From the NCBI RefSeq assembly GCF_010093595.1, contig NW_022985444.1, positions 1,797,539 through 1,861,538 of the forward strand: a stretch of 64,000 nucleotides of DNA, read 5' to 3'. The stretch is from Mytilinidion resinicola (Eukaryota > Ascomycota > Dothideomycetes > Mytilinidiales > Mytilinidiaceae). The translations under genes were made by a program, and so were the position numbers. The notes below the pieces were generated by a model. It ran no database searches. It had not been told where the DNA came from and was given only the letters and a program-made list of their open reading frames with translations. Of this stretch, positions 1-11,820 are shown piece by piece. Numbering within the stretch: the first letter of the stretch is position 1; every line of letters starts with the position of its first letter.

Positions 1-1
1 T

Positions 2-2322
2 CCATTTACTTCTCCAGAAACGCTGCTAATCTGTTTCAAGACTCTATCATCTTCGACGCATACTCCAGAGGGGTATTCTCGAGTGTTTCAGGGAGAAAAG
101 GGCTCCGTGTCGGCTTCTAATTACCTTGGCTCCTACATCTTGACCAGTTATAGCGCCGAAACCTGTGCTCCGCTGTGTAATACTAAGAAAGGCTGCGAAG
201 GTTTCAATATGTCCGTGTCCGCCAGTTTTATAAATTTACCTACTTGACACTCTCCTAGTTTTATCGAGAGGGATCCTTCCCTTGAGCCAAAGCCTTCTAA
301 ATGTCCTAACCCACCTTCAACCACAAACTACAAGTGTACACTCTGGGGAGCGGCCGTACGTGAAGCAAGATATACCGAGCTTAGCAGCATTCCGTGTTAC
401 TGATGCTCGTTTCACAGGTGTGTGCCAGTCAGGTCAAGGACAAGGGCCATTGTGAGGAAGGCTTCCACATCGTCATTACCGGGTCGAATGGTAGGGCGCT
501 CACCAAGTCAGACACTTCCGACGTTGCCTAATAGCTTTCAGGATACACCAAAAAGGCACCGAAACCGAAGCCACTCTCCAGCGCGAAGTCCAGCATCAAG
601 ACAAGCTCCAAGTCTGGCTCTAGCACTAAATGCAGCTCCTCTCTTTCCACGAAGGTTTCCAGTACAACCGCCAAATCCAGCTCGTCTACCCCATGCAAGT
701 CTTCAAGTGCTTCCAAGCCTACATGGGTTTCCTCCGCGCACTCGACAGCTCGCACTTTCGGGCCTTACTCTTCCAAATCGACGACTTCATTTCCGATTTA
801 CACAAGCGCATCCCGCGCTTCGTCTAGCGTTGTTTTTTCAAGCACGTCTTCTGAGCTCGTCCCTTCATCTTCATCATCTGAACTGCAATCAAGCACGACA
901 TCTGCATCCAGCATCTATACTACTATACCATCATCGACGACTAGCAGTCCTGAACCAAGCCAGACGACCTCAACCGTCACCATCTCCTCGTTCAGCAGCT
1001 CTACAGGATCCCAATCTATCTCTTCGGTATCTTCTGTAGACTCCCAAAGTAGCATCCTCTCCTCGTCCATTAGCTCTACGGACTCCGAGTCGGCCACTTC
1101 GACGTCTACTGCCGGCTCCCAAACAAGTAATATCCCCTCCTCATCCACCAGCTCCACGGACTCCGAGTCAATCACTCCGACGTCTGCTGCCGACTCCCAA
1201 ACAAGCAGCACACCCGAATCCAACACGACCTCCGAAGTCGCATCATCTAGTGCGTCTTCAACAAGCGACGTTACTCCATCACCGACGTGCACTTCGACAT
1301 GGGTCGTTACATCCGATCTCGACTACTTTGGAGTCGATGACCGTAACAGTCCTGAAGTTTACAATAGCCTGGATGGCTGTATCTCAGCGTGTGATGATAT
1401 TAGCGAATGAATTGCCGTTGTCTGGGCCCAGGGAACCTTTTGCTACCTGAAAGACACCATCACAGCCGAAGTCCCTCATCAAGGATACACGGGAGCGAAA
1501 CAGGTCGAGGTATGCACCGGAGCGGCAGCTTCGAGCAACACGTCCTCGCCTGCGACTCTTACGAGTACGTCTGAAGTGAGCTCTACACCAACCGCAGAAC
1601 CTAGCTCAAGCAGCTCAACTATCGATGAGACTTCAGCATCCGCGTCTTCCTCTTCTACCGTCGATTCTCCTGCCACATCTACCACGGCATCAGGAAACGC
1701 GGGCGCCAACTTCGCCCTGCCCCAGCATAGCGGCTTGAACGAAGCGCTGCTCAGTACCGGTAGCCCTGGCGACTGGGTATGGGTCTCTCAGACCATTACT
1801 GTGTGCCCGGACATGTTTTATGATTTCAGCGCCTGGGCACGACCCAGGTACCGAGCATCCGGCACCGGCGTCCCATGCCAGCTGGTCTTCCTGGGGGATG
1901 GCGTAGAGTTTGCGAGGACGGCACTAGTGAGACCTGCCAACGCCGCTGCAAACATCTGGCTCGAGACGATGGCGACGGGCGTTCAGCTCAGCAGCAGCAC
2001 GGTTGATTTTAGCATGCGGTTGTCGTGCGAGGGTGTGCCGGCAAATGATCTCTTCGGTCTATGGCTAGATGATGTTGCGCTTACGGCGGCGACGACGTCT
2101 GCTGCGGTGCAGTCTGCCGCTGCGAGCTCCGCGGTAGCGTTATCGAGTTCGGACATAGCAGACAGGTGAGTAAAGACCCCAAGGGCCCGCTGCGCTCGAA
2201 TTCGAGAAAATGCTAATCCACCTCCTAGCACGCCCACGCCCACGCCCACGCCCACGCCCACGCCCACGCCATCTGCTACTACAAGCTCCGCGATAGCTGC
2301 ATCGAGTTCGAACATGCCATAA
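2..2322 (+). CDS. Ser/Thr-rich PAN/apple-type surface protein, 5' partial, with in-frame TGA
   Basis: The gene enters from the left edge, so its start is not in the window. Exons read as <2-210, 259-355, 418-490, 542-2165 and 2229-2322; the introns are 48-63 nt, GT-AG, and all phases agree. Product in order: a Cys-containing segment (NYLGSYILTSY, then GFNIFIERDPS, CPNPPSTTNYKCTLWG) typical of fungal apple/PAN-like extracellular proteins; a Ser/Thr-rich spacer of about 240 residues; a PAN-like Cys segment (DLDYFGVDDRNS, then CYLKD, VEVCTG); a second Ser-rich linker; a beta-rich domain (SGLNEALLSTGSPGDWVWVSQTITV) resembling a carbohydrate-binding-like fold; and a Thr-Pro repeat tail. The role is probably cell wall or surface, inferred from composition. 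In frame at 1408-1410 is TGA where the PAN pattern expects Cys (ISE-stop-IAVVWAQ). This is a nonsense change, a sequencing error, or an unrecognised small intron. No GPI signal was seen. Confidence 0.7.
2230..2270 (+). repeat. Hexanucleotide minisatellite (ACGCCC)n coding Thr-Pro repeats
   Basis: Almost seven copies of a 6-base unit begin two bases after the last intron's acceptor and encode alternating Thr-Pro. The array is in frame and is likely to vary in length between strains. Confidence 0.8.
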
Positions 2323-5002
2323 AGGTATGGTGTTTTGGGGGAGTACGCGCGTGCTTGGAGTGGAGGGTGTGTGTCCGGAGGGAGAGCTAGCGTAAACGCA
2401 TCATGATTTCTCCTTAGACGATTTTAGTTTAGCGGCGGAGAACGGCGGATGAAGTAGATGCGCTGGTGACTTTGTTGGAGATGAGTTGTGTGTATATATT
2501 ACCGTTATACTTGTATGTATCAAAATACTAGTAGGATTCGAATCATGAGATAGCTATAGTCTACGATTTTCAAGTATACTACACGTGTCGATAGAATCAC
2601 GCTGATACTAGATCCTGTTTTGCTAATAGTTTATCTTTCAACTGTGCGAGCGAGCAAAAGCACCCCGAAACACCCTCCTCTGAAACAACGATGTGGAAGT
2701 CGGCGCCGCCGTTACGCTCGCCAACGACACCGTAGCGCATAGTCACGTTAACGTCTTCAGAAGTTGACTGGGAAACTCCCCTTCGCGCAAAGCCTCCCCG
2801 TGCACTAACCCTATGGAAGGAAGCTCGACCCACGTGATCCACAGGATCCAACCACCAAACTCCGTGCAATCCACGTGCTATCCCCCTCGCTCGGATATAT
2901 AACCTCCCCTCCTTGATGCAATCAGCGACGCGAACACCGCACCTTTGTGGTGTTCAAACGGAGTCCTAGGAGGTTGCCCATGGTTTGGGGATTTGGGTGG
3001 GAGGGAGGATTGAACACCGCAGCTTTGTGGGATTCAAAACCTGCTAACCATAAAAATTGATGGTTTGGGGGATCTGGTGGATTCGGGGGCAGGGGATCCA
3101 CATGCGTGGATCGAATGGCCCATGGGGTGGTGGGTGATGTTGAGCAGCGTGGAATCCTCATGTTGGGAGCGGTGTGTGGGGGTGCGTAAGCTGGTTTGGT
3201 GGTGGGTATCGTGAGGGAGCGGTGGTGGTGAGCGTTATTTCTTGAAGCTGGTGGAACCTAGGACCGATTTTAGTTGATAGGCCATGTCTTCTTTTCAGGA
3301 TTGTTGGAGGCAGTAGAAGCTGGGAGAGTTGCCGGTCATCACTTCGAATAACTGCCATCCTACGCGGGTCAAAGCTTACCGTAATCCCACTGGGAATGGT
3401 GCCGATGAAACTTCATATTGCGCGGCACGCGTAGCATCCATCCCATGAGATGGCGGATGTGGTAAGATCGTGACATGTTGACATCTTCAACGAAGCGTCT
3501 CAAGGCAATAGCAGCAAACTTTACAGACATGACCTGCATGAATGGGACAAGTCGGTGGTTGCAATTTATTAGCATTATGATCTACTTATGGTAATCATTG
3601 ATTCACCGCTGATGTACAGCGACTGATTAATTTGCAAATGAAGTATATATCATGACAAAATAGGTACAAGATGTTCGTCCTAGCTTCGCCCAAAGGTTAC
3701 TGGTCTCCAGCATTACGAAGAAGTGTGAACTCGATGCTGAGGGGGGAAGGGGCAACATACCTAAACCTACCTTCAGCAGTACCAAACGACATGCCACTGA
3801 AAGGAGTTCCCTGAGGGACATACCCTCCCTTGTAGACCGAGATACAGCGACTCCCAGGTCTTGAATCCTCATCTCTTACTGCCATAGAGAAAGAAACAAG
3901 GAGCCATGTTAAGTTGCCTACTGTTCTCGGTCCGCGAGCTCGGTAGCGAAGATCAGACCAGAGCCGCCTCGCCAGCGATCCAGAGGAACATGTGCCATTT
4001 TCGATGGACGACTCCGGCCCTCACAACACCACCAAGCGGGTCCAGTTGAGGCGCCTTGCGAACTCTCAGCCTTTCCGGACTCAGCTGGCCCGCCTTGCAA
4101 TCCTCAGCCCTGTCTGAAGAATGAATACCTAGCCTATCGAGGTCCAGCTGGCTCACCTTGCGATTCCCAGACTTTCCAAGAAGTCAAAGGCAGAAAAAAG
4201 AGAGTCAACGTGGCATGTGTGGAAGGAAAGATGAGGAAGTGGAAAGTTGCAGAGCGAGACTATTCTGCGCGGGAGACGCTTAAGTACGCAGGCGAAGGCG
4301 CTACATTAGACTCCACGTGATAGTCATTAAGTCACGAGAAATGACTCCTCCGACCTAACGCTTAGGGAATATCTGTTCTCGCACAGCTAGGCCGTACCGA
4401 CCTCTAGGTTATGGCCGTAGGTTGTTACCGATCAAACTTACACGCAGTTATCTTCGGTGTCAATCATGTGGTTTTCACTCATAGACAGGCCATACCGGCG
4501 GTGCAGATATGGACTGTGTTAAATATCTCATCTCTCCCACCATAGATTGACATCAACTTGCAAGTTTCGTGTATATTTGCATCATTTATGCCACGTTAAA
4601 CTCCTGTGAAGTCAAAACTGAACGTCTTGAAGCACTGATTGGCAGGTACATTCACGGAACCACGGAACAAGACGAAATGGGATACAGGTTTAACGATAGC
4701 GATGAGAGCGTCGAGGGCGCTAGGGCTAGGTGATCATGGTTGCAAAGCGTCTGTGAATTGGTGATAGTATTCTCTCTTGGTTGCCGAGTGTTTCATAGCA
4801 AGCCGCACTAGATCTTGGAGCCATGAGCAACACCAATGGGCTAAACTCTTTAGTATTATCAGCTATTGATAGCGATCCTCAGTTCACTGCTGTAGTTTAG
4901 AGAAAGTGAAAAGAACAACACAATAGGGAAAGAATCAATTGACAGTTACAGGGTGAATTCATAGCCCAATTCTTCCATCCTGTAGATCCCCCCTTCTCAA
5001 TC
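2323..5002. other. Intergenic, no convincing gene
   Basis: No reading frame here has recognisable domains or a supported exon structure. A short minus-strand frame at 3697-3885 (starting MAVRDEDSRPG) has a fair start context and a GTAGGT donor-like site, but it is too short to call. The region holds an 80-base imperfect tandem repeat near 2932-3090. Confidence 0.5.
2932..3090. repeat. Two-copy imperfect tandem repeat, period 80, with a hairpin in the first copy
   Basis: Copies begin at 2932 and 3012 with GAACACCGCA, share CTTTGTGG and later TGGTTTGGGG, and end in GGTGG. The first copy folds on itself: GAACACC at 2932 pairs with GGTGTTC 17 bases on. There is no coding potential. It may be a decayed element or a tandem regulatory sequence. 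Confidence 0.55.
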
Positions 5003-6071
5003 TCAAGACACCCTCTTCCTCTTCCTCGCAGACATCTCATCGGCTTCCATCTCCTCGACATCCTCCTGGGAAGCAGACTTCCTAGCCGCCGAATTCCTGA
5101 TATGCTGATCCCAACCATAGCCAAGCTCGCTATGAACCGCACTACAGCTCTCTTTTAGGCAGCCATACTCCCTCGTCCTGTTGGCAAACTTGTCTCGCTT
5201 GCAAAGCCCATACCGGCACTTCTCCGCGTCCCCAATGTCGGCGCATTGAGAGCAAGGAAATCCACCATCACATTCTTGGCCGAGCATGTAGCAGAGCCCG
5301 CATTGGAGTTTACGTGTTTCTTCTGCGAGTGGAGATGAGTTGGCTGTAGGACGTAGCGCGCGTTTCCTCGTGAGGCTGCCGAATGGGTCGATGCTTGTTG
5401 GAGTGGCTAAGAACCCACTCCTCGCCTTCTCTGAGCGATCGGCCTCAACCCTCGCCATCTCCGCGCGTTCGGGAACCGAAGCCTCCTTGCGAGCCGCCCT
5501 GAGCTTACTTACTGAGCTCCGCAAGTAACCTGTCCTTCTGCTCTGTGAGACGATCAATCGCTTCTCGACCCGCCGCTTTCCGTCTCCCCCCATCCGCTTC
5601 TGTAGCCCTCAACCGTTCCTTAATGCCGTCCCGCTCCCTCCTCAGCGCAGCCATCGTGCGCCCAGTATCCGTAGCCGCAGCCTCCCCATAATCCTTCCGA
5701 AGTGCGCGGTGAATCCCCTCGGCCATCTCGCGCCGGCCCTTCTCGTTCTCATCCCTATCGCCTGCGATCTCCACTTCATCGCTCACTATATTGAGCATCT
5801 CCGCATGGCACTCTCGCTCTCCTTCCCGCGCAACCTGCTCTTCCTCTCGTGCTGTCGTCAAGTGATGCTGCTCCATCGTCAACTTCTGGACTGCCGTAGC
5901 AAGCGACGCCACTGCGCGGTCGATGGTCGCGCGGATCTTGAGCGCTTCGTCGGCAGAGCCCGATTCCCGATACCGAGCGAGGAGGAGCGTCAAGCCGGCT
6001 TGGTCGGAGGGGAGGGGAATCTCGTGCTGTGCCTGGCAGATCTGGCATGGGTGGGATGCGGAGGAGGACAT
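5003..6071 (-). CDS. Cys-rich coiled-coil family protein, member 1 (frameshift or intron inside)
   Basis: Starts at ATG 6071 (MSSSASHPCQICQAQHEIP). It has an N-terminal C-x2-C-x3-H knuckle, then a long charged coiled coil rich in Arg, Glu and Ala. The C-terminal block is C-x2-C-x6-C-x5-C-x2-C-x8-C-x4-C-x13-C-x4-C-x3-H followed by GYGWD and a basic tail (ARKRKRVS). The first part matches Zn2Cys6 spacing and the end matches a CCCH knuckle. The frame breaks at 5505-5513: a tandem TTACTTAC (plus strand) ends the first frame. Removing one 4-base unit joins the halves as ELSK-LRAARKE and gives 354 aa. Alternatively, GTAAGT there is a donor with an acceptor at 5431, an 82-nt intron that also restores frame but would cut coiled coil. 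Function unknown; a nuclear or nucleic-acid role is only inferred from the zinc-type spacing. Paralogues lie at 28-33 kb. Confidence 0.7.
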
Positions 6072-6440
6072 TTCGGGTTAAGTGTGGGTGGTGTAGGTTG
6101 GCGGAGGATGAATGATGGTGATGGATTGCAGACAGCGCTGGGCTTGTAGGCGCGCGAATGTTGTAAGTTTAGTTGAGGCTCCTGATTCAGAGAGATTGAA
6201 ACGTGGCGTGGGCGTGGGTGAATGGTTGGTTCGGCGCCAGACGATTTTACACGTACCACACTTGATACTTCTTTTGCTCGCCAGCGACGAAAAAGCACGT
6301 TCTGTGGAAGTTGAGTCAAGAAAGGTGGAACTCGTTCAAACCGAAAGGAGGTTCAATCTTGTGTCTCTACCTGGTTAGGAAAGCCCGCGTGCGCACTGTT
6401 TCGAGTGAAGCACAGGAACTGCCCCCCATACTTTCTCCCT

Positions 6441-6570
6441 GGGCACATATCCGCAGCACTGGACCATCGTTTTCAGTCTAGTTGGGCTCCAATCTTGCTC
6501 CCCCGACGCCACCGTAAGGAGCAGCCCAACTAGCAGGTAGTCGGTCAGCCAAAAGGTAACCAAATTTCCA
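6441..6570 (+). mobile_element. Degenerate relic of the TA-flanked MITE family (copy A)
   Basis: Aligns in the same orientation with the element at 52014-52241: shared GGGCACA, GGCTCCAATCTTGCTC, GGAGCAGCCCA and a final AATTT. An internal 11-base inverted repeat is perfect (CTAGTTGGGCT at 6478-6488 against 6523-6533). Terminal repeats are not recognisable. It lies just past the stop codon of the next gene, so it may form that gene's 3' UTR. Confidence 0.6.
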
Positions 6571-6574
6571 CCGC

Positions 6575-8138
6575 TCAACCAATACGTCCATCCCCACTAC
6601 CAACCCCCTGCGCAACCGGCTCATTCCAAAACCAAACTCTTGACTTTCTTAAAAGCACCCTCTCCTCTAATTCCCCACTAACAAGCCCCGTCCCAGCACC
6701 AGCCTGTCTCCTAACACCCCCAAAACACATCCACCCATACTCCGCATCCCTCTCGTTCTTATTAAACACGCCAAGAAGCTCTGCTTCATCACGCTCGAGC
6801 GGAAACGGACTATTATCCTGCAGCCAGACGTATCTATACCTCGACCTGCCATGGTCTGCGTTCCAGTTAACACGATAGGCGAATTTGCATGCGTCTTCGG
6901 CGATTTGAGTGAGTGCGAGTTTGACGAGGTTGCGCGCTTCTGGGGCAGTGGCGGCGGGGTAGGTGTAGAACTCGTCGAGGCCGTTTGAGATGACGCTTTC
7001 GACGTATTCGGCGGCGAGGCGGGGGTAGAGCGCTTCGTCGATGTCTGGAGGGTTGGTCGTGGTTAGTGGATCTTTCCAAGCATGATGGGGGATGGGGCTT
7101 ACCGATGTTGTTTTGAGATAGTGTGTCTACTAGATCATCTAATCCGGTTATTTTTGCCATGTGAGGTCGGCGGCGTTGGTCTGAGGGTTGCTGGGACGTG
7201 TCCTCAGAGGGCTGCTCCGACGGTGGTTCCGTGGGCTGCTCATAGCGGAAGAAAGCTTCAAATAGTTTAAGCCCGATGTACCATCTCAGAAAGAGTGACC
7301 GCATCTCCTTGTATTGCGCAAAGTTTTCCCATTTGTCCGTAGCGGTAGGTTCGTAGCGCAGTATCATGTTCGCTATTCTTTCGATCGTATTGTCGAAATC
7401 CTCGAAAAACGTAACGACGTCCCTGTCAGAGAGGGGTGCTTCTGACAGCTGAGAGCCGTGAGAAGGTATTGAAGCACTTCGAGCAGCTCCAAAGGAGTAT
7501 TGGCGATCATCGGGCTTGGGCAGTGAGATGAGGCGCTTGGTAATTTCTTTGGTGAGATCTTCCTTGTATTCAGTGATAATGTACTGGAGCGGTGGTAGCA
7601 CTTCCTCTGCCACGGTTCGACTCTTGCTTTGTTTGGGCTCCGCTCCCATCCCCTTAATGCCACTGAAATGAGCTGGGTCATTTTTGAGGTGCGTTTTAAG
7701 CTGTCTGACCTCCTTCGTCAGACGCTCATTATCGACCTTCAGCTTATCCGCCATCGCCTTCACTGTATCACGCTCCGATGCAACCTCTTGTAGTAAACTA
7801 TTCGTCTTTTCTAAGCCCGATTTCTCTATGATCAGTGCCACCATCTTTCGGCGTAGACTTTCGAGTTGCTCGTGGAGCCTCATCACATCGGGTGTCTGGG
7901 AGAAGGAAGGTCCATCGGGTGCTCCAGATAGGCTGTATGAACGTGGCGCGCCATTAGGTGTCTCGTCCGACGGCCCGTCCGACGTTCCTTCATTCCGAGC
8001 TTCTCGAGCCCTGAGTTCTTGATCACGCCGGGTACGGTAGCGGTTGATTGCGTCCTGGAGGTAATTCCTCAAGATAGCCTGAAATTTGGGGTCGGCAGGA
8101 TCGATGTCCGGCGGCCATGCATCATTTCCGTCGGCCAT
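6575..8138 (-). CDS. Hypothetical coiled-coil protein, 501 aa
   Basis: Two exons: 8138-7103 and 7044-6575, with one 58-nt intron (GTAAGC...CCAG). The start is the ATG at 8138 (MADGNDAWPPDIDPADPKF). The open frame runs further upstream but has no better ATG. Residues about 30-75 are charged with a low-complexity Asp-Gly-Pro patch. Residues about 95-165 form a coiled coil (LHEQLESLRRKM, then DNERLTKEVRQLK). The rest is predicted helical, with an aromatic-rich stretch (MRSLFLRWYIGLKLFEAFF). The C-terminal exon reads DIDEALYPRLAAEYVES, then RVNWNADHGRSRYRYVWLQ. I do not recognise the family. It lacks the Cys knuckles of its neighbour at 5.0-6.1 kb, with which it is co-oriented 500 bases upstream. 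The phase-consistent intron and codon pattern argue that it is a real gene. Confidence 0.75.
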
Positions 8139-9361
8139 GCTGATCACGCCTATGGAATGGAGGAGAGAGGTGACGCGGGAAACATTCTTGGTGTGACGAG
8201 GACTGGAGAAGAAAGGAGCTCGGTTTCTTTGTGAGCTGCCAAGGCGTGCCCCTCGAGGCAATGCGAACAGTTTGACAAAGAAACGTGGACATTATCTCAA
8301 CACGTGCTTAGCGAGTAGGAGAAACACCGAGGGTCGTTGACACTCGCCCTATCTACTATGCGGCCTGATTCTCTATGCCATGAAGAGTTAATGAAGCGGT
8401 TGGGGTTTCGAAAAAAGAAATAAACAGCAAGGATGCGCCAATCAGCATCTAACCTTGCCGTTGCCTACTCAGCATCTAGACGGAAGTATAGAGATTGGCT
8501 CCGTCTGTAGTGGGAGTCCTCCATGGCAGTACGTTACACTCTAGAGTGCCTCAGTCTACCAAGAGGGCCAAGGGGTGCCGAGAAACCCTCGAAAGACCAC
8601 ATATTACTTCCAAGGAGGCGGTGACTAAATCTACATGGTGCCCAAATTGCGAATATCGGTTCCAAGACCTCCAAATGGTTCCACGTACCCAGTGTGAGTA
8701 ATAGGCTGAGATAAGAAGACATGCGACGACTCGTAGTGGATCCTAAAGGGATGAACGAACACTGGGCCTTCCCCGTGCCACTCTAGCGGCCCAGACCCCG
8801 TAGCTGCATAACAAACCTATGGCCGTATTCAATCATCAAGACGGCAGCCAGAATATCTATAAATAAGGCCGTTCTCTGCGATGAATTCCAACAAGACGTC
8901 GATTCAGAAAGTCACGATGCAGTCGCGGTGTTGGACCTATTTCCGTGGGCGATCACTGCCACAACACGACGCGCCAACCCACGCCCGCGCTAAACCCCCG
9001 TGACAGCCCCAGCCTTATCTCTAAACTTAGCCGCAATTCCAACAGCAAGGTAAAGCTTACGCACAAAAAGTACGAGGGCTGTGATTTCTGCGTTACGTAT
9101 GTAATAAACCTCCGTCCGTCTCTCCTTGACCGCGTGTCCTATTGCTCCTACAATTGTGTCTACCCCTTCCCTCTCGCCGCAACCCTCAGCTCCTCGCATC
9201 TACTCTCCAACTGCGCCATCCGCCCAGCGCGTCTCACCTCCCACCGCTCCGAATCTGATGCTCCCCCAACGCACCTCCACCTGAACTACGCGCGCACGCG
9301 AGCTCGTCGCGGACCACACAACCACCACACGGCGAGGAATCGAGGAGAGGCAGTGGAAGCC
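8139..9361. other. Divergent intergenic region
   Basis: Lies between the minus-strand coiled-coil gene and the plus-strand sugar transporter, so it carries both promoters. A TATA-like TCTATAAATAAG occurs at 8857-8868, rather far (about 500 bases) from the transporter ATG. No gene was seen. Confidence 0.5.
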
Positions 9362-11281
9362 ATGCCGCCGGTCTCGCAATGGAGCGGCACGCCGGCCATC
9401 AAGGGGTCGACCGAGTCGATGCGCATGGCGCTGCTGACGCTGGTGCTGGTTGGGTTGCAGTACGGCCCCCTCCCCATATCCATTCCCTCCATGAAGATAG
9501 GCATGTTGGCTAACAGGAGTGGTTAGGTTCACCTGGGGCATCGAAATGACTTACTGCACGCCCTACCTCCTCCAGCTCGGGCTCACCAAGAGCCGGATCA
9601 GCCTCGTGTGGGTCGCCGGCCCGCTGTCGGGCCTCATCATGCAGCCCGTTGTGGGCGTCATCGCGGACCGGTCGACGAGTAAATGGGGCAGGCGGCGGCC
9701 GTTTATGGTGGGTGGGACTGTGGTGGTTAGTCTGTGTTTGCTGGTGCTGGGGTGGACGAGGGAGCTTGTGGGGGCGTTTGTGTCGGATGTAGAGCTGGTA
9801 TGTCGGAATCTGGGATATCAAACCTAGGCATGGGGGGATTGCGCTGACAAGGTGCTGCAGAGGAAGTCGTGTACGATAACGCTGGCTGTGTTGAGCATTT
9901 ATGCGGTGGATTTTGCTATCAATGCTGGTAAGGGAGACGTCTGTGGTAACGTGAAATATGGCTGACAGTTCGCAGTTCAGGGATCTTGTCGCAGTCTGAT
10001 CGTGGATACGCTCCCTATTTCGAAACAGCAGATGGGCTCATCGTGGGCTAGCAGGATGGTTGCGGTTGGGCATCTGATCGGATATGGAGCTGGAGCTCTG
10101 GACCTTGGGAAGATATTTGGACCGACGCTGGGAGATACGCAGTTCAAGCAATTGACCGCTATTGCAACTATTGCATTGTGTGTCACGGTTGGGACGACAT
10201 GCTGGGCAGTCACTGAGAGGGTTCTGATATCGGACGGGTATGTTCAGAGTGGCGATGTATGGGATGTGGAACAAAGCTAACCAGCTCTTAGAAAAGATGC
10301 TCAGGGCGAGATCGGAGCAATTGAGACCATCACACAAATCCTGAAGACGGCTACCAGCCTGCCACCTCGCATTGCAGCTATCTGCTTCGTACAGTTCTGG
10401 TCGTGGATTGGATGGTTCCCGTTCCTCTTCTACAGCACAACTTGGGTGGGAGAGATATACCTGCGATACGACGCCCCTGTCGAGGCGCGAGAGTCAGACG
10501 ACACGCTCGGCCAAGTTGGTCGAATCGGTAGCATGGCTCTGATTGCCTTTTCAACAATCACTTTCGCCTGCTCCGTCATGTTGCCATGGTTCGTCGAGGC
10601 TCCCCAGGACGAGAGGCCAGGCTTCACACCTCGGCCGCCGACCCGAATTGCGCCGATGTTGATTGAGCTTGAAAAGTACAAGCCGACGCTCCTTACGACA
10701 TGGATGATATCTCATTGTATCTTTGCCGGCTCCATGATTCTTGCACCGTTCGTTACGTCGCTGCATGGCGCAACTGTCCTGGTGTCGATCTGCGGGATGT
10801 GAGTATTTCGTGCAGGCTCCCTCGGATACTTCTAACCTCTCACAGATCCTGGGCAATCACATGCTGGGCGCCTTTCACCTTCATGGGCGTTGAAATCAAC
10901 AAAATCAGTACAGTAGGGAATGGCCATTCTTATGGCCATTTGAATCGTGATTCCATAGAGCTCGAAGCCGGCAGCTCTCCTGTCCTGCGCCTCGCCCACT
11001 TTCCAGACGAAACGCCAGCCTCGACCGGAGAAGGATCAGGGGTCTATCTTGGCATTCTTAACCTCTACACGACGCTCCCGCAATTTGTCGGGACCTTTAT
11101 TTCATGGGCTGTGTTTTCCATTCTGGAGCCGGGGAAGAGCCCCGAGCTGGCCAAGGAGGCGCACCCGGACGAGCACCACTCGACGGACGGGCCAAACGGG
11201 ATTGCAGTTTGCCTCTTCATCGGCGCGATATCAGCGGTGGCGGCGGCGTACGCGACCACGCGGCTGCGGCACATTCACTAA
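9362..11281 (+). CDS. SUT1: GPH-family sucrose/alpha-glucoside:H+ symporter (MFS), Sut1-like
   Basis: Six exons: 9362-9459, 9527-9797, 9861-9927, 9976-10237, 10292-10798 and 10846-11281; 546 aa, all phases consistent. About 12 hydrophobic segments are visible. Family marks are GIEMTYCTPYLLQLGL in the first helix region, the loop GVIADRSTSKWGRRRPFM (the RxGRRRP motif of glycoside-pentoside-hexuronide symporters), AVQGSCRSLIVDTLP and GHLIGYGAG. The closest known fungal relative by pattern is the S. pombe general alpha-glucoside permease Sut1; plant sucrose carriers share the fold. It is expected at the plasma membrane, or possibly the vacuole, importing di- or oligosaccharides with protons. The ATG at 9362 is the first in frame and begins the hydrophilic N-terminus. 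There is no linked glucosidase, so the substrate is inferred from family only. Confidence 0.9.
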
Positions 11282-11820
11282 ATTTAGTCTTTGTTTCTTT
11301 TCTGCGGCGTTTGGCGGCTCCAGCTCAGACATGGCTGGAGCAGGCTTGGGCGGCGATATGGCTTGTACAATCAGCGAGCGGGCGGCATTGTCGGGCGTTT
11401 GATACCACATAGACAGTCGATAGCATGAAGCAATCTTCGCATTGGCAAATATGTGTGTGCTCTGTATATGCCGCTGCGGTGGCCCGATGCAGTGCCAGGT
11501 GTCGTGTCGTCTGTACGAGTCTCGCCAGCGCACTCTCCATATCTCCATCTGCACACTACACAAATACCACGACCCGGATTGCTGCTCGTTGCACATACTC
11601 AGCTTCGTCAAAACACATTCACCGCGCCACCTGCACGCGTTTCAACAGATTATTGCCGCTGGGCCATTGCTCGGCTGCTCCCTGTCGTTGCTAGGCACAT
11701 CGAGCGAGGTTGAGTGAGGGGCGAACTAGCGTACCTAATTTTCTTTGGGGCAACCCTACAACTCCATCCACTACCTCGATACCACTCCACGCCCGAAAAA
11801 TCCTTCAACCGTTCGTCATC
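11282..11820. other. Intergenic: transporter 3' end and NAP promoter
   Basis: No gene seen. The pyrimidine-rich stretch before 11820 is typical of a 5' UTR of a strongly expressed fungal gene. Confidence 0.5.

Noticed and set aside
3697..3885. Small minus-strand gene starting MAVRDEDSRPGSR
   Set aside because: 62 codons, a weak intron possibility and no recognisable similarity; too little to call.
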